Assembly: GCF_963678635.1 (NCBI RefSeq)
Contig: NC_087064.1
Location: 18,095,802 to 18,159,801, forward strand
DNA: 64,000 bases
Direction: 5' to 3'
Source of the DNA: Symsagittifera roscoffensis
Lineage: Eukaryota; Xenacoelomorpha; Acoela; Convolutidae
The notes under the pieces are model-generated. The model searched no databases. It was not told where the DNA came from and saw nothing but the letters and a program-made list of their open reading frames with translations. Below are positions 43,153-54,727 of this stretch, one piece after another. The position numbers and the translations under genes were made by a program. Each line of letters opens with the position of its first letter. The first letter of the stretch is position 1.

Positions 43153-43520
43153 TTTCCGTGATGTAAATTTGGTCGACCGTATTTTATGAACCATTGATCC
43201 GAGAATAATGACGTAGAGTGTTTTGTTTTCACGAAGGAACTTATACCTAAAAACCAATCGTAGGGCATTGATAAGGTTATTTTCCCGACTACACGGCAGA
43301 ACTATGGATTAGCGTATGCTTTCTTCCCGCCAGTCTAAATTGGGCGGAAAAAAAACATACGCTAATCCATAGTTCTGCCGTGTAGTCGGAAAAATAACCT
43401 TATCAATGCCCTTCGATTGGTTTTTAGGTTTAAGTTCCTTCGTGAAAAGAAAACACACTACGTCATTGTTATCGGATCATTGGTTCATAAAAAACGGTGG
43501 ACCAAGCTTACATCATTTCC
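43153..43520. repeat. Long foldback palindrome, ~165 bp arms, 37 bp spacer
   Basis: The left arm 43153-43318 and right arm 43356-43520 are reverse complements with a modest number of mismatches; the inner 50 bp (ending GGATTAGCGTATG / CATACGCTAATCC) are almost perfect. The spacer itself has TTCCCGCC facing GGGCGGAA. Outer flanks carry CAATTGGCCCC (about 42976) and GGGGCAATTG (about 43635), which may be the true ends of a larger foldback element. The right half has a 67-codon frame that is a shadow. Confidence 0.9.
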
Positions 43521-44199
43521 CCAAATCCTTTAAAGGGGAGGATGGTATTTTGGTTCAACGTTCGAATTATCAGCCAATCAGAATAGAGCAATTAACACCC
43601 AGCGCTTAGAAAAACTAATTTAATCAGAACGCTGGGGCAATTGTAACTTGATCTATTTGGGGGAAGGAGTTCAACTTGATTCAATACGGTACCTATGGAG
43701 CTAGTAAAAACACTAGATCTTGAAAATTAAAAAAAAATCAAAATATATTTTTTAAAACGGATCAGGAAAGTGTGATGCCAGTATGATACTTTGCTGATAC
43801 TGTTAGTTGTCTAATATTCTGAAATCGGTCGTCCTCATTAGAATGAGTTTTTGACACGCTGCTGTGTGCGCTGTGAAACATTTTTACTTGATTGAGATAC
43901 AGTTATTTATTCCCGCACTTGTTTTCATGAACAATAATCGATTTTATTATGTTTTCATTGACAGTCTCCATAGTTATCAAAAACAATCAGTTATAATTCA
44001 TTAAAATGGACTATAATATCGTGTTGTTTTTGATTTACTGCCCGTTTTATTGTAGAAATTTGCAAAAATGAGACTTACTTAGGCCAAAAAAATTGTTATG
44101 CTGTTTTCAACTTTATCCGGTCACAATTTTTTATGTTTTTTTTCTAGCTTTTACTCACTTTTTATAATTCTAACTTCTTGCAAATTTAAATCGCTCATT

Positions 44200-44640
44200 C
44201 CCTCCTTGTCCCCCATGTTAAGCTCCTTTTTAAGCTAACCCCCATTCCTGCCCCCTATGGAGGCTGGTTATGACGACAGTAACGCCTAAAATTTTTGGTC
44301 CCTCCCCCAGTTTATCCCTTTCCGCATGTTAACCATCTCGGATGGGTGTGAAATCTTGGAAGGGGGGTTGGTCAAAAAATGGGGGATGGGATAAACGTGA
44401 AGGGGGAGGAGATTAAGAAGAGGGTTTTTGGGGATGGAACGGTGTGTGTGGGAGGTGGGGGAAGGGGCCTGGCATGATCATTGTTGGTTGCGAGGTATTA
44501 GGGTGCGTTTGTATGGAGAGGGGAGGTTGTGTGGAATGGGGTGTGGTGAGGGGTGTAGAAAGAATTGTGGTGGGAGATAGGGAGAGGAGATTGGGGGCAT
44601 GAAAGTTGGGGGAAGTGGTTACATGCGAATGATCATGTTT
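44200..44640 (+). repeat. Strand-asymmetric G-rich, purine-rich tract
   Basis: From about 44340 to 44620 the + strand is dominated by G and purines, with many GGG/GGGG runs, after a C-rich segment at 44200-44320. CCTCCCCCAGTTTATCCC (about 44303) and GGGATAAACGTGAAGGGGG (about 44388) are inverted, so the tract may be half of a larger foldback. G-quadruplex formation is plausible. No coding sequence. Confidence 0.7.
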
Positions 44641-45514
44641 GTTTGAGTTTTAATTTTGCAAAACGTTGCAAAAAGTAGAGTAAACATTTCAGATCTGCAA
44701 AAAAAATAATCAATTTTTATATTTTTTTAAAACAAAAATTGGTTAAACTTTCTCTTTGGATACTACATACAAATCATCATCCGAGTGGTATATCTGGTCG
44801 ATTGAGTTCTGTTCAACTAGTTCTGCCCCTAGGGTATCTTGTAACGAATTGCCACCCCCTTTAAAAAATTCCTTGCTTAAGCATATGTGAATTTTGCACC
44901 TAAAACCAAATATTCCCCTTTTACAGTGTCATGAGCTTGGTTCTGAGTTTTTGATTTTTGTTTCCATTTAAAACCAGTACAACGTTTCTTTTAAGTTTTA
45001 AATTTCCAGTTTTTAGAGCGTGTTTAGAGCTTCTGAAGCACCAAAAAAGCGAAACCTGTAGCAATAGAATATTTTGAAGGAAAAACGCATTTTGAAGAAA
45101 ATGGTGGTTTCGTCTTTTACTATTTCAGATATGTTAAAAATATTTGAGTGTATAATTACATTCAAGCCTTTTCAGACGTGATTTATTTTCCATAACTTTA
45201 GCTGTTTTCATAGTCATCAGACACAATTTACCATAGGAGAGGGTCGACTATTTACCAGGCATCATAGAAGTGAAGGAAAAATTAACAAGATCCATCGCTT
45301 TCTGTACTTAACTTAAAGCTATTTGAGTTACGTCTTGAAGCTTAAAATCAGTCTTTTCTCTTTCTGAATAGCTTTCCAAAAAAATGCAAAGAAAATGAAA
45401 GACAGAAATAAGAAGATATGTATTGATAAACGCTAAAATATAATTGATATGAAATCATTTCTTCATCAGTGCATAATTGAAATCAACTTCTGGCGTTCTG
45501 ACCAGTCAAAAGAA
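44641..45514. other. ONECUT 3' flank, no other gene seen
   Basis: AT-rich sequence beyond the ONECUT stop on the minus strand; probably includes its 3' UTR near 45.4-45.5 kb. Confidence 0.4.
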
Positions 45515-46212
45515 TCACACTTCAGAGTTCTTGCAGCGCTGCCTGGAATTCAGAAAAAAGTTTTTGACTGCTGTGAGCGAAACACCGACTTCATTTGCAA
45601 TTATCAACATCGCCTCCTTAGATGCATAATTGTTCATCCGGAAATAATTTGACAGTTTTTCTTTCTGTATGTGACTGAAGGAAGATCGCCTTCGTTTTGA
45701 AAAACTTGATGGTTGCTCACAATTCGAAACTCTTTTGTAAACCTCAGCACAACAAGTTATGGTTGTTGACTCAAAATAATCGTCTGTTCTATGTTCTTTG
45801 CTCGTTCTTGAAGTTAAATTGTTAATAACGTTTTGACCATAACTGTAGTTATGGACATTACAAGAGCCTAGTTGGTCGAGGTCTTTTTGGATGCTCTCAG
45901 ATTTCCCGTCATTTGAAAAAATTCTTGTTGAATCGGATTTTCCGCAATCAGTTTTGGTTTTCGATTTTATTTGCGGACCAGATGAAATTTCCAACTTATT
46001 TTCATCTGGCAAACCGAGCCACTCGTTCATTTTCCAGAACACTTCATGTCCGGATTTCAACAGGTTCCAAGGTGTCGGTTTTCGCAGAATAGTTGAAAGG
46101 GTTCCTTGTGTTCGGTTTAGAATTCGTTCGGCAAAAACATGTTGTCGAATTTTCAGTCGTTTCAACTCGGATCTCACTAATGCTGCAATTTCGGCAGTAT
46201 CTAATTTGCAAC
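45515..46212 (-). CDS. ONECUT: ONECUT-class gene, exon 2: CUT domain and homeodomain
   Basis: The exon starts after TTTTTTTCCAG (AG 46214-46213) with phase 1 and ends at the stop 45515. It encodes the rest of a single CUT domain (about residues 63-130 of the full protein: LDTAEIAALVRSELKRLKIR, VFAERILNRTQGTLSTILRK, WNLLKSG). A ~100-residue Ser/Asn/Lys-rich linker follows, then a homeodomain that ends the protein (about 233-293: RRRSSFSHIQKEKLSNYF ... VKNFFLNSRQRC). Homeodomain position 48 is Phe, a ONECUT hallmark; position 50 is Leu rather than the family's Met; N51 and R53 are kept. ONECUT proteins are DNA-binding transcription factors of neural and endodermal cells. One CUT domain plus F48 excludes CUX and SATB. 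The long linker and minimal tail are unusual. Confidence 0.92.
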
Positions 46213-46641
46213 CTGGAAAAAAAATTCAGATTTTTAAATTTTATGCTTACAACGAAGACAGCCGGCTGCTGTGCAAGTAGCACAGAAAGTTCCGACACCA
46301 AAAAAACTAAGCAAAAACTGTTCTTTTTTGTCAAATTGTGTCATTTTTCTGTCCGTGGTGTAAGGACATGATATGAAAAAGCCTAGAACTTAGGAAGATT
46401 CGATAAATAATAGTAAGATAGGCGGACACAACAACAATTTTCTTCGAAAAACAGCAAAAATATTGTAACAAAATTAATTTTGAAAACTGGTATAAAAAGG
46501 GTGTTGAAAAGATTGCTCATATTGCTTTCTCAAAGTTAACTTTTCATAAAATGTCTACATTCATCTTAAACTCATATGATTAAGAACGTCACTAAGAACT
46601 TACAATCAGTTGTGAATTGCGAATCAAGTATAGCATCTTAC
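46213..46641 (-). other. ONECUT: ONECUT intron, 429 bp
   Basis: Donor G/GTAAGA at 46641 and acceptor TTTCCAG ending 46213, minus strand. Phase 1 on both sides: the split codon becomes GGT (Gly), giving SSKYL-G-CKLDTAEI. The CUT domain begins within a few residues of the junction. Confidence 0.88.
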
Positions 46642-46825
46642 CAAGATATTTCGAAGAAATCGGAACTTCTGGACTCTCGACGATGTTAGGAGCAGGCAAC
46701 TGGTAATTGATGTTATGCAATAAAATCTTAGATTGCGGATCGTTGGAATGGAGGCTACAGCTATTACAAAAACAACCATTCACGCCATATGGATGACTGG
46801 TACAAAAATATGGGTCCAAGTTCAT
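46642..46825 (-). CDS. ONECUT: ONECUT-class gene, exon 1: short N-terminus
   Basis: ATG 46825 follows TTAACAAAA, a good A-rich initiation context, and the exon ends at 46642 with donor GTAAGA. It encodes 61 residues: MNLDPYFCTSHPYGVNGCFC, a further Cys (CNSC), and a linker. Vertebrate ONECUT proteins have several hundred residues before the CUT domain, so this N-terminus is very short. A further upstream non-coding exon or alternative start cannot be excluded, but the ATG context and frame fit a genuine start. Confidence 0.8.
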
Positions 46826-49800
46826 TTTTGTTAAGAATTATGATGAAGCTCAAAATTGAAACAAGGTAAACATAAATTTAATGTTTTAAAAACCTAAAAA
46901 TTGATTTAATTTTTTTTGGAAATTATAAGTTGTGCAGCAAATAAGTTTGATGTGACCATCCATGAAACAAGTGAGATGTCTTTTTAGATGTACCTCAAAC
47001 CCGACAGGGTATCAAAAACAAAAGCAAATTAAATCGCTTAGTCTGACTTCGAAAACTATCAGAAAAACAAAAATTTGCTCAGAAATTGGACTCAAAAACA
47101 ATTTAATTGAGGTAGAACAGCACCATAAACAAACAAATCAGTCAAAAATGTTTTGAATATAATTAAAAACGGCGCCAAGGAAGATTATTTGACAAATCTT
47201 TCAAAGCTAATGAATGAGGATTTAAAAATTGGTTAAAACCTGCATCATCGCGATTTGATCCAAATGGGAGCATTTTGAAGTAAAATCATTGAAAATATAT
47301 CGATTACTTTTTGTTTCAATCCGAACTGACGTTTTGACACATACATAGCGAAATTCGGACATCATAGAAAGCTCTTAAAACACTCAAGAACTTGAAAACT
47401 TTGAAAAATGATCTAACTTCTGGCGCTACATTTATTATAAATAGCGTAAATCGAACTAAAACAACTAATTTGGGTAAATTCGATCAATAGAGAGAGGGCA
47501 GATTATTTTTTGATGGGTCAAGTGTTGAAGGTCGAAAGTTTAGTTCGAAAAAGATCGACTTTAAGTAACTACAACCATTGACAACAGATACAAACATTTA
47601 GCCCGAATTAGGTAAATTATAGAGGTTCTTGGTATGAGATTTTTTATAACGCCTTGCGTTGTATCAGCTTGAAATTGCGATTAAGTTTTAAATGAGAAGT
47701 TTCATTGGGTCACAAAGTTTCTGATCTCAACTTTCTGACCACTAAAGTCTTCGACGTTTTTTCGATTTATACTTTTATAATTCGTCTTATCAAGTTTCAT
47801 AGTAAAAATTTAGTTCTTTTGCTCAAATCATGAACGAAAACTGACTCAAAATGGAAAAAAAATTGAGAAAAGATAAATTTTAAAATAAATGATCGAAAAT
47901 TTCTGTGGCATTTGCAGAGCAACCTTCAGTTTTTGTTACCGAAAGGTTTCAGCAATTTTAAGTTATTTTAAAAATCTATAAAATTTATCGATTTTTTTTC
48001 TCCTATAACAGAGAACAAACTAAAAATGAGTCGGCCTAAATTTCACGAAAAAATCCAAGTTCTTATATGTATAAAACAGTGTCAAAACATCGGAAAATTG
48101 TTCATTTCAGCCAACATATAAATTGTATCGAATTGTTTCCAAAATTGACCAGAGTAGCTGGCGCTGTTATAGCTGCACAAAAGTATTTAGAAGTGTTGCC
48201 AAGTGTTATATTGAGAAAAATAAATAAATAAAAAACAATAAAAAACTGGAAAAATTCAGAAAGATTTGTGACTGAAGAGTGGAATTAAGCTAAATGGTTC
48301 TTCAAGTTTTAATGTTCCAAAAAAAAAAACAGCTTGCAAGTTAGATTAAATAAAAATAACAATTATTTTTCGGCTATTATATTAATGTATTTTCAGATTT
48401 TTTTGGTTTCTTTCAGGGTTTTTTCAGCATGCCAAAATATTAATTAAATGGTAAATGATCTCCCATGCGATGAGGCGAGAACATGGAAACCACATGAAAC
48501 AGTTTTTTAATAATTAATCTTTAGTTTTATATAGTTTAACCATATCACTTGTTCCTACTGGAAGGTTCAAATCAAAAATACCAAACAAAACAAACCAAGA
48601 AAAAGTTAATCTCTTCGCAAATACGACTTTGTACAGTTCTGTAACAAACTTAAAATTGGTTATTATTAAAAAGATCCTCTGAATGATCCTCAACCACCTC
48701 TGGACAACTCAATTTGATTGGTTCAATAAAAAGTTTTCTTTTAAAAATCTTTAAAGGTTATTGTTCTATTTCATATTGCTTTCAAGCAAAATCAGGTACC
48801 ACAAACAATCATTGCATTGGGTTGAGTGTTATATCGTATTAAATAGTAATATATCGTGATTGTCGTTTCAGTCTTGATTTGAACGACATTTACAATTATC
48901 AAAAAATTTTTAGTTTTTATTCTAAATTCGAGCGAATAATAAAGCAAGCGAGCAGGCCTAAAATAGCTTAAGCCATGAAAAATTAGTTTTAGTCAGGTTT
49001 AGTTAGTTTTTGGAGTTCTGCACAAAAACCTAGCTCCTGCATCATCCGAAAATATTGATATTCCTCTTCAGCTAGCAACTTTTTCGTTGAAAAATTTTTC
49101 TCGTTCATGGTTTTGGGCCGAAAGATGGAATACGATTATTCAAACAGCTTCAACCTGACACAGAGATCAGTTCGATTTTTTAGAAATCTCGCTCACTAAT
49201 CTATTTGCTTTTTGCGACACTTTCTGAACGGTTGATCGGGACATTCTGTGTGGCTTCGCAGTTTCTACGCTGAATAATGAAACATACAATGACTCTATTT
49301 CGCACAGCCCAATTGTAAAATAAAAAAAGACCCACCTTGGTTTTATAAGGGGAAAACTCAATGCCTAAATTTATCAATTTCAGTTTAATTTTTTATACAA
49401 CAAAATGGCTGTCAATTTGTAAATAAGAAAGAGAGCGCAGTGAATTCTCCGATACTAAATCCAGTCATCCAGATTGAATAACGAACTTTCAGACCTTTGC
49501 ATGTTAGTTGGGTGTTCAATATAGCTTCCTGATGAGATATTTCAAGGGTTTTTATTTCCATTACTTGAAATACTATAAAGAACGACTCTCCGTGGGACGC
49601 AAAAACTTAGACAAATTTTGTCTCAACACCGACTATTTTTCGAAGCATGCTGAAAAAGCATAAACTTTATGAATCACCTCTTTCCGATTTGCCATTTAAT
49701 TTTGATACTTAATTTTTCTGGCAAAAACGCACTCAGTCAAGTATAAAGTTTTTTCGTATTCTTTTTGTGACCGGGTTGCTCAAATTTTTCTAATGATGAT

Positions 49801-49932
49801 TAATGTCAAGAAAAAAATCAACACTGGCACTGGAGTTACTTAGATGGAAATTGTTTCTATTTGATTTTAATTGACATCTCTAAAAACTAGAAAAAAAAAC
49901 AAACATAAAAAGCAATTTTAAAAGTATAACAA
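46826..49932. other. Intergenic upstream of ONECUT; one weak candidate exon
   Basis: Mostly AT-rich with no recognised gene. On the minus strand, 49269-49167 follows an acceptor-like TTTCATTATTCAG and reads VETAKPHRMSRSTVQKVSQK then NRLVSEISKKSN and a stop. It could be a last exon, but nothing else supports it. Confidence 0.35.
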
Positions 49933-50305
49933 TTGTTAATTATATGCAGGACACGAACAGAAGCCAACAAGATGATGAAGAGGATGAGACCATTGACGAC
50001 AGAGCCAGTAACAATCCAGCGGCCTATGCAGTTTTTACATCCCACACTTCAATTTCACATTTTGGCGACTTCAGAAGCAATTGAAGTACGAAACTCGTTA
50101 GATACTCAGGAAGATGACCTGAATGGCCTGCTCATGGAAATCAAAACGAAAACAGAAAACTTATTTGCGATCGCGGCTTCAGGGAGCCCAATGTCATTTC
50201 TTAACGAAAAACGGCACAGAGATTACGAGCAGACGACCGTTCAGCAACACTCAAGTATATTCTACCGGAGGACGGCGCCCGGAACGTGACATGTTACAAC
50301 GGTAA
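49933..50305 (+). pseudogene. Retroelement protease region (catalytic Asp changed)
   Basis: A 118-codon open frame ends in LFAIAASGSPMSFLNEK, which matches the retropepsin-like active-site context (I-D-S/T-G-S-P..F or L). The catalytic Asp is replaced by Ala in the A-S-G. The preceding residues (RPLTTEPVTIQRPMQFLHPT) are unrecognised. The frame then breaks near 50290. Confidence 0.5.
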
Positions 50306-50799
50306 ATAAATTATTTATCATCGCGGTGGAATCTGGAGGATGGACCAATCAATCAGCACCATTCATCATAACAGAAAAGCAAAAAATTAAAACTATTGCA
50401 CAGAATATACTATCGAAAATCGGCATCAGATAAATACAAGACAAAAAAAACATAACAAGCTCCTGAATATCCACGATAGAGAAGAAGAATCAGACAAGGC
50501 ATTTGAAGATTGAGTAAAAATTAATTTCCAACCACTCTGCTTTAGAATTGGAATAACAAAAAAAATACAACAAAAAATAGAGGAGTAACAATCCATCTGC
50601 AAGAACGAGTAGAAATGGAGTTGAACAACTTGATAGACCAGTGGCATATCAAAAAACAGGATCAGTGATTGGATAAAAATATCATCAGCCCAATAATGAT
50701 AACGATAAAATGGGACCAAACCGTGAAATGAGGACTAGGTTCAAAGAAAATCAACAAATTCATCCCTAAAAGCAAAACCAGATGCCCAGCATCTATTAC

Positions 50800-51390
50800 T
50801 AACCAACATGGCAAAGATCATCAAGATGGAAGAAAAGAAAAAAAATTCTCAATACTGGATCTAAGCTACGCTTATTCGCAACTCCCTCTGGACGTTGAGA
50901 AAAGAAAGCAGTGCAATTTTCACTTGATATAGGACAAAGCTACCGGAACATAACAATTTCAAACAGTACTCCATGGCCATACGGATATGCTGGCCAAATT
51001 CCAAAAGGCTATAGATGTTTCAATCACTAATTGCAAAATACAATCGCGTATCTAGATGATATGTTAATTGTTATCAAAGGGTCAAAAGAAACACACAAAG
51101 AACAAAGAACTATAACATAACGTTTTGAAAAAACTTAAGGACGAAAAATTGGCAACGTCATTAGACAAATATAAACTTGCGGGCAAACAGGTAGAATGGC
51201 TCGGCCACAACATATGTACCGATAAACCGTTAACCCGAAAAACACAAAACCGTTGATCCGAAAAACAAACGCACTACAAAAATTCACAACACTTATAACG
51301 TTCAAACAACTACTAAGTTTCATGGGTTCAATACACCACCTCACAAAATACATACCAATCTCGCAAAAACTGCATTCGCACTGAAACCAA
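50800..51390 (+). pseudogene. Retroelement reverse transcriptase (YLDD present)
   Basis: KFSILDLSYAYSQLPLD is RT motif A with its Asp, AYLDDMLIVIKGSKETH is motif C with YLDD at 51049-51060, and LKKLKDEKLATSLDKYKLA then QVEWLGHNI form the palm-thumb boundary, followed by LLSFMGSIHHLTKYIP. This is the Ty3/gypsy pattern. Frameshifts lie between these blocks (near 50.93, 51.12 and 51.24 kb). Confidence 0.8.
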
Positions 51391-51900
51391 TGCTAAAAAA
51401 CTCAGATAAGTACAGCACTTTAGATTGGACGCCGGAAAACAAAACCGCATTTCATGACATCCTAAAGCTTGTATATGAACTAACTGAAAACAAGCCTTTT
51501 AACCAAAATTTAGACACCCAGGTGTTGGTATGCGATACATCTTTTTTTGGGCTAGAAGCCGCTGTTGAGCAAATTACTGATAAGGACTGGGTAGCATTAG
51601 CGTTTGCTTCCAACTTTCTGAATTCCCTAGAACAAAAATTCCCTAGTTAATGAGCTAGAATTGTTAGGGGTCGTGTTGGCACTCGAACATTTCAAACACC
51701 ACTTATACTGCACAAATTTTTTCGTGATGACAGAACACCTAGCTTTAATCAGCGCAATAAACGCCAACGAATGCTCAAAGACTAGCCAAAGCAGACTCTT
51801 TCGGTAGGTTGAAAGACTAATCCCATTCACTTTCAAAACAAAATCTTGGCAGGAACGACAATGGGACTAATATACAGTAAGTCAAGAAGCCCGGTAGGGT
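51390..51900 (+). pseudogene. Retroelement RNase H domain
   Basis: An open frame 51390-51650 gives WTPENKTAFHDILKLV, then VLVCDTSFFGLEAAVEQ (first catalytic Asp) and ALAFASNFLNSLEQKFPS. It stops where E-L-E-L-L should continue; a frame change carries on with ELELLGVVLALEHFKHHLYC and FFVMTEHLALISAINANE. The usual T-D-H is T-E-H here. The domain is recognisable but not intact. Confidence 0.75.
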
Positions 51901-52870
51901 TAGCGCTACCCCCAGCGAGTAAGATGAGGAAAATGATGTGGCGTCAATTAACTTGTTTATTTCCAATCTTGAAATGATTGACAACTTCATACTCAATAAA
52001 CTAGCAAACTAGCCATTCAGAATCGAGCTCCAAATCGGCTGATGAAAAAGGGCGCAGAAAATGAGAGGAAGTTGACAGCACAATTGAATGAAATCCCAAG
52101 TGCAGTTAAAACATTCAAACATTCCAAACATATCGAAAGCAATCATCCGATCCAAAATAGAAATAATCACTTGATTGATCGCACAATTAAAAAAAAACTA
52201 CCAGAAAACTAGAAGAACTAAAATAAATCAATTGCATCAAAACAGTGGAGGGCAACTTCGACAAAATGAGGCGAAGAAGAGAAACAAAAAAATACAAAGG
52301 AGGATTCATCCCCGATACTGCAAGGTCCCAAGGAGGCTGGAGCTCCTCCAAATAACAACATACGCCACAACGAGGGAGAAAGCCGGATTTAAGGTGAAAG
52401 TGGGAATCGGATAGATAGGAACGCTTGTCCGACCTGATGGCAACGAAGGACAATAACAACAAAGTACGAGCGTTGAACTACACATTCAACGATTTAAAGC
52501 CCGCAACAGAACATACATGACGCATGAGATTGATTACCGAGCAGGAAACCTCAAGGATTCCCAAAAATTGTCTTTACAGACAGCCCACCAACAAGTTCCC
52601 AGAAAGGAAGCAACAAAGAGAAAAAAACTGCAAGAACCCCGTCGTCGGAAATCACAACCGACTGAATTATAAGCTCGAAATCCAAACCAAAGTTTCAACG
52701 GACACCATACCCGACAGGACCAAAATCCCGAAATCCAATTTTCAATGGAAACACTAACTGCGTCAAATAAAAAGAATCGGAGACCAAAACAACCAGGAGC
52801 AAAAACAAAATACAATTGTACGATATACAATCGCAAACAGAGTTGACAGTAGAAATAAGTGAACAATACG
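51901..52870 (+). other. Post-RNase H region, unrecognised frames
   Basis: Small Lys/Arg/Gln-rich frames (52175-52414, 52524-52757). No integrase zinc finger or DDE core could be found in any + frame, so either integrase is deleted or decay has gone too far. Confidence 0.35.
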
Positions 52871-54300
52871 AAAACTGCTTAAATGTTACTCAAATCCGTG
52901 GAAAAGGGGAACCATTGATTAATCCAAATTGATTTCATAACCAAGTTTTTGCATCGAAATAAATCCATTTTAAATCAATTCAAATCATTTTTTTCTGCTA
53001 CATTATTTTGGTAAAATCAATTCCAATCCGTTTCTTGGAAAAACGGGAATTCTATTGTCTACTTACGATATCGAAATTAGTTTTTTTTGACAACATTAGA
53101 ACCTAAAAAACTCACTACAATCGACTTTTGTATATTCCACTATTTTTTTGATGGTATGGGTTGTTAATTTGAATTGTCTAATTTAAAAGGAACCTTGTTT
53201 AGTTTGAATGAAAATCATCAGAAATTTCTCAATCCATAATTTATGCTAGTTGTTTCTGGTTCTGATTATAGTTTTTACGCGTTATGGAGCATGCACACCG
53301 AGTTTTTTTAAAGATAATAAGCCCGAAAGAATGAAAAAAATCATGTCAGCTAAATTTTCTTATTTTTTCATGACCAACTGTAGAATGCAAGATCTAAGTG
53401 AAGTTGACCCGATTGAAACTGCTTGAAATTGTTGACTAAATTTGAATGATATCTAGATTTGGAAGGAGTCAGGACTCAATAGGAAAACATATAGTAGTCC
53501 GTTTTAAAAAGGTTATTCGTAGGAGCTAACTTATTTTTGGTTGTTTCAATTATTGCAACTGGTTGCAAAAGGTCTATGTTGTAGTTCAGATTTATAAAAA
53601 AAATAATATTTTTTTTTGAAGCAAAGCTCAAAATTTTTCACCAACAAAATTGTCAAAAAATGGAGAGATGTTAGCAAAACGAATCAATATTTAATGTTTT
53701 TAATAAAAACAGTTATTCCATTTCAACCCTTAATCTTTCAGCTTCTCAAACTTCAAAAGATAATAGTTCTTGCATGTCCTGAAAACGTCTAGGTTTTTCC
53801 TCAAGAACTCCTGAGAGGACTAAGCTGAGTCTTTCAACGGTATGAAACAATTATATATAAGTATAATACAAAAAAACATGGGATAAAAGTCAGAATGGTA
53901 ACTGTTTCCTTTATTTCCCTTCAGAGGAAAGTGATTTAGATATTTGCTTTCTTCAAAAAACGGAATAATTTTGTTGTTTTTTCTTGAACTAAAATTCCAA
54001 ATTATATGATCAGCTACAAAATGGCCAAATTCCTCAATTGATGTATAAAACTGGAGTTTATGCGTACTTTACCTTGGTTAATTGGTTTGCAGTAGTTTTT
54101 TTGCGTCGATTATTGAAATCTTTCCCGTTGTAGCGCCTTCAGTAAAAAACTAAGACAAAACAAATAAAAAAGCACCGTGAAATAGCATGCCTAATTTTAT
54201 CTACTTGTTAAATACTAGTTTTTCAATGCATTTGTTTCAAATTGTTTCAAATTCAATTAAAATTTGACAAACATGATAGGCTTTTTTTCTCGTTTTGAAG
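52871..54300. other. Intergenic, weak minus-strand exon-like pieces
   Basis: AT-rich. On the minus strand a 34-codon stretch ending about 53736 (RLSLVLSGVLEEKPRRFQDM) and a spliceable piece near 54141-54077 are open, but no family is recognised and the phases were not reconciled. Confidence 0.3.
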
Positions 54301-54357
54301 GACTACAATGGGAAAAACTTTTTCATAACTGTTTCGTTTAAACATTTTCCATGGGAT
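54301..54357 (+). CDS. Candidate exon A, unrecognised gene
   Basis: After TTTTTCTCGTTTTGAAG, 19 codons (DYNGKNFFITVSFKHFPWD) run in phase 0 to a GAT/GTTAAG donor candidate. Splicing the 61 bases 54358-54418 joins it in frame to exon B. Without splicing the frame stays open to 54507, so the intron is optional on this evidence. No homologue recognised. Confidence 0.3.
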
Positions 54358-54418
54358 GTTAAGCTAGGATATTCAGTGCAACTCCTATTTGAGTGTACGC
54401 CTTCATCCCAAAAACCAG

Positions 54419-54727
54419 CAGTGGGGAGAAGGTATTTTAGACACTCAAGTGAAAACGACGGAAAATTCCAAACATTTTCCAGCACATATTTTCCAAAAAC
54501 TCATTGATCATGGCAACTCTGTGAGGTTTGAATTAGTTAATGGATCTCGCAATAGTTATCCAAAACTTTGCGCAAAAATGTTTTCAAGTTCACTGCAGCA
54601 CATAAAACTGTGTTCCACATGCAAAACTAAAGGATCAAAACTCTTTTTCCATCTCATAAATGTTGATGCTGTAGATTCTGCTGTTTTATTTGGAATTTTC
54701 GGAATTAGAATTGCATCTTCGAGATAG
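54419..54727 (+). CDS. Candidate exon B, unrecognised gene
   Basis: This frame has 102 codons plus a stop, starting after AAAAACCAG and ending TAG at 54725-54727. It reads QWGEGILDTQVKTTENSKHF, FPAHIFQKLIDHGNSVRFEL, a Cys-containing KLCAKMF and LCSTCKTKGS, and a hydrophobic end VDSAVLFGIFGIRIASSR. Over a hundred open codons in such AT-rich DNA are unlikely by chance, and the codons are balanced. It looks like a real or recently lost coding exon, ending a gene whose 5' part I could not locate. Function unknown. Confidence 0.35.
   Translation, partial: QWGEGILDTQVKTTENSKHFPAHIFQKLIDHGNSVRFELVNGSRNSYPKLCAKMFSSSLQHIKLCSTCKTKGSKLFFHLINVDAVDSAVLFGIFGIRIASSR

Larger units (their letters stand above)
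49930..52870 (+). mobile_element. Second Ty3/gypsy-like LTR element, degenerate pol
   Basis: In order: protease-like stretch (about 50.15-50.25 kb), RT (50.8-51.4 kb), RNase H (51.4-51.9 kb), then ~0.9 kb of Lys/Gln-rich unrecognised frames. Many stops and frameshifts. No LTR, PBS, gag or integrase was identified at either end. Its composition is A-rich on the + strand, typical of LTR-element genomes. Confidence 0.75.

Noticed and set aside
43406-43609. 67-codon frame on the right arm of the foldback
   Set aside because: Overlaps the palindrome arm and shows no protein motif.
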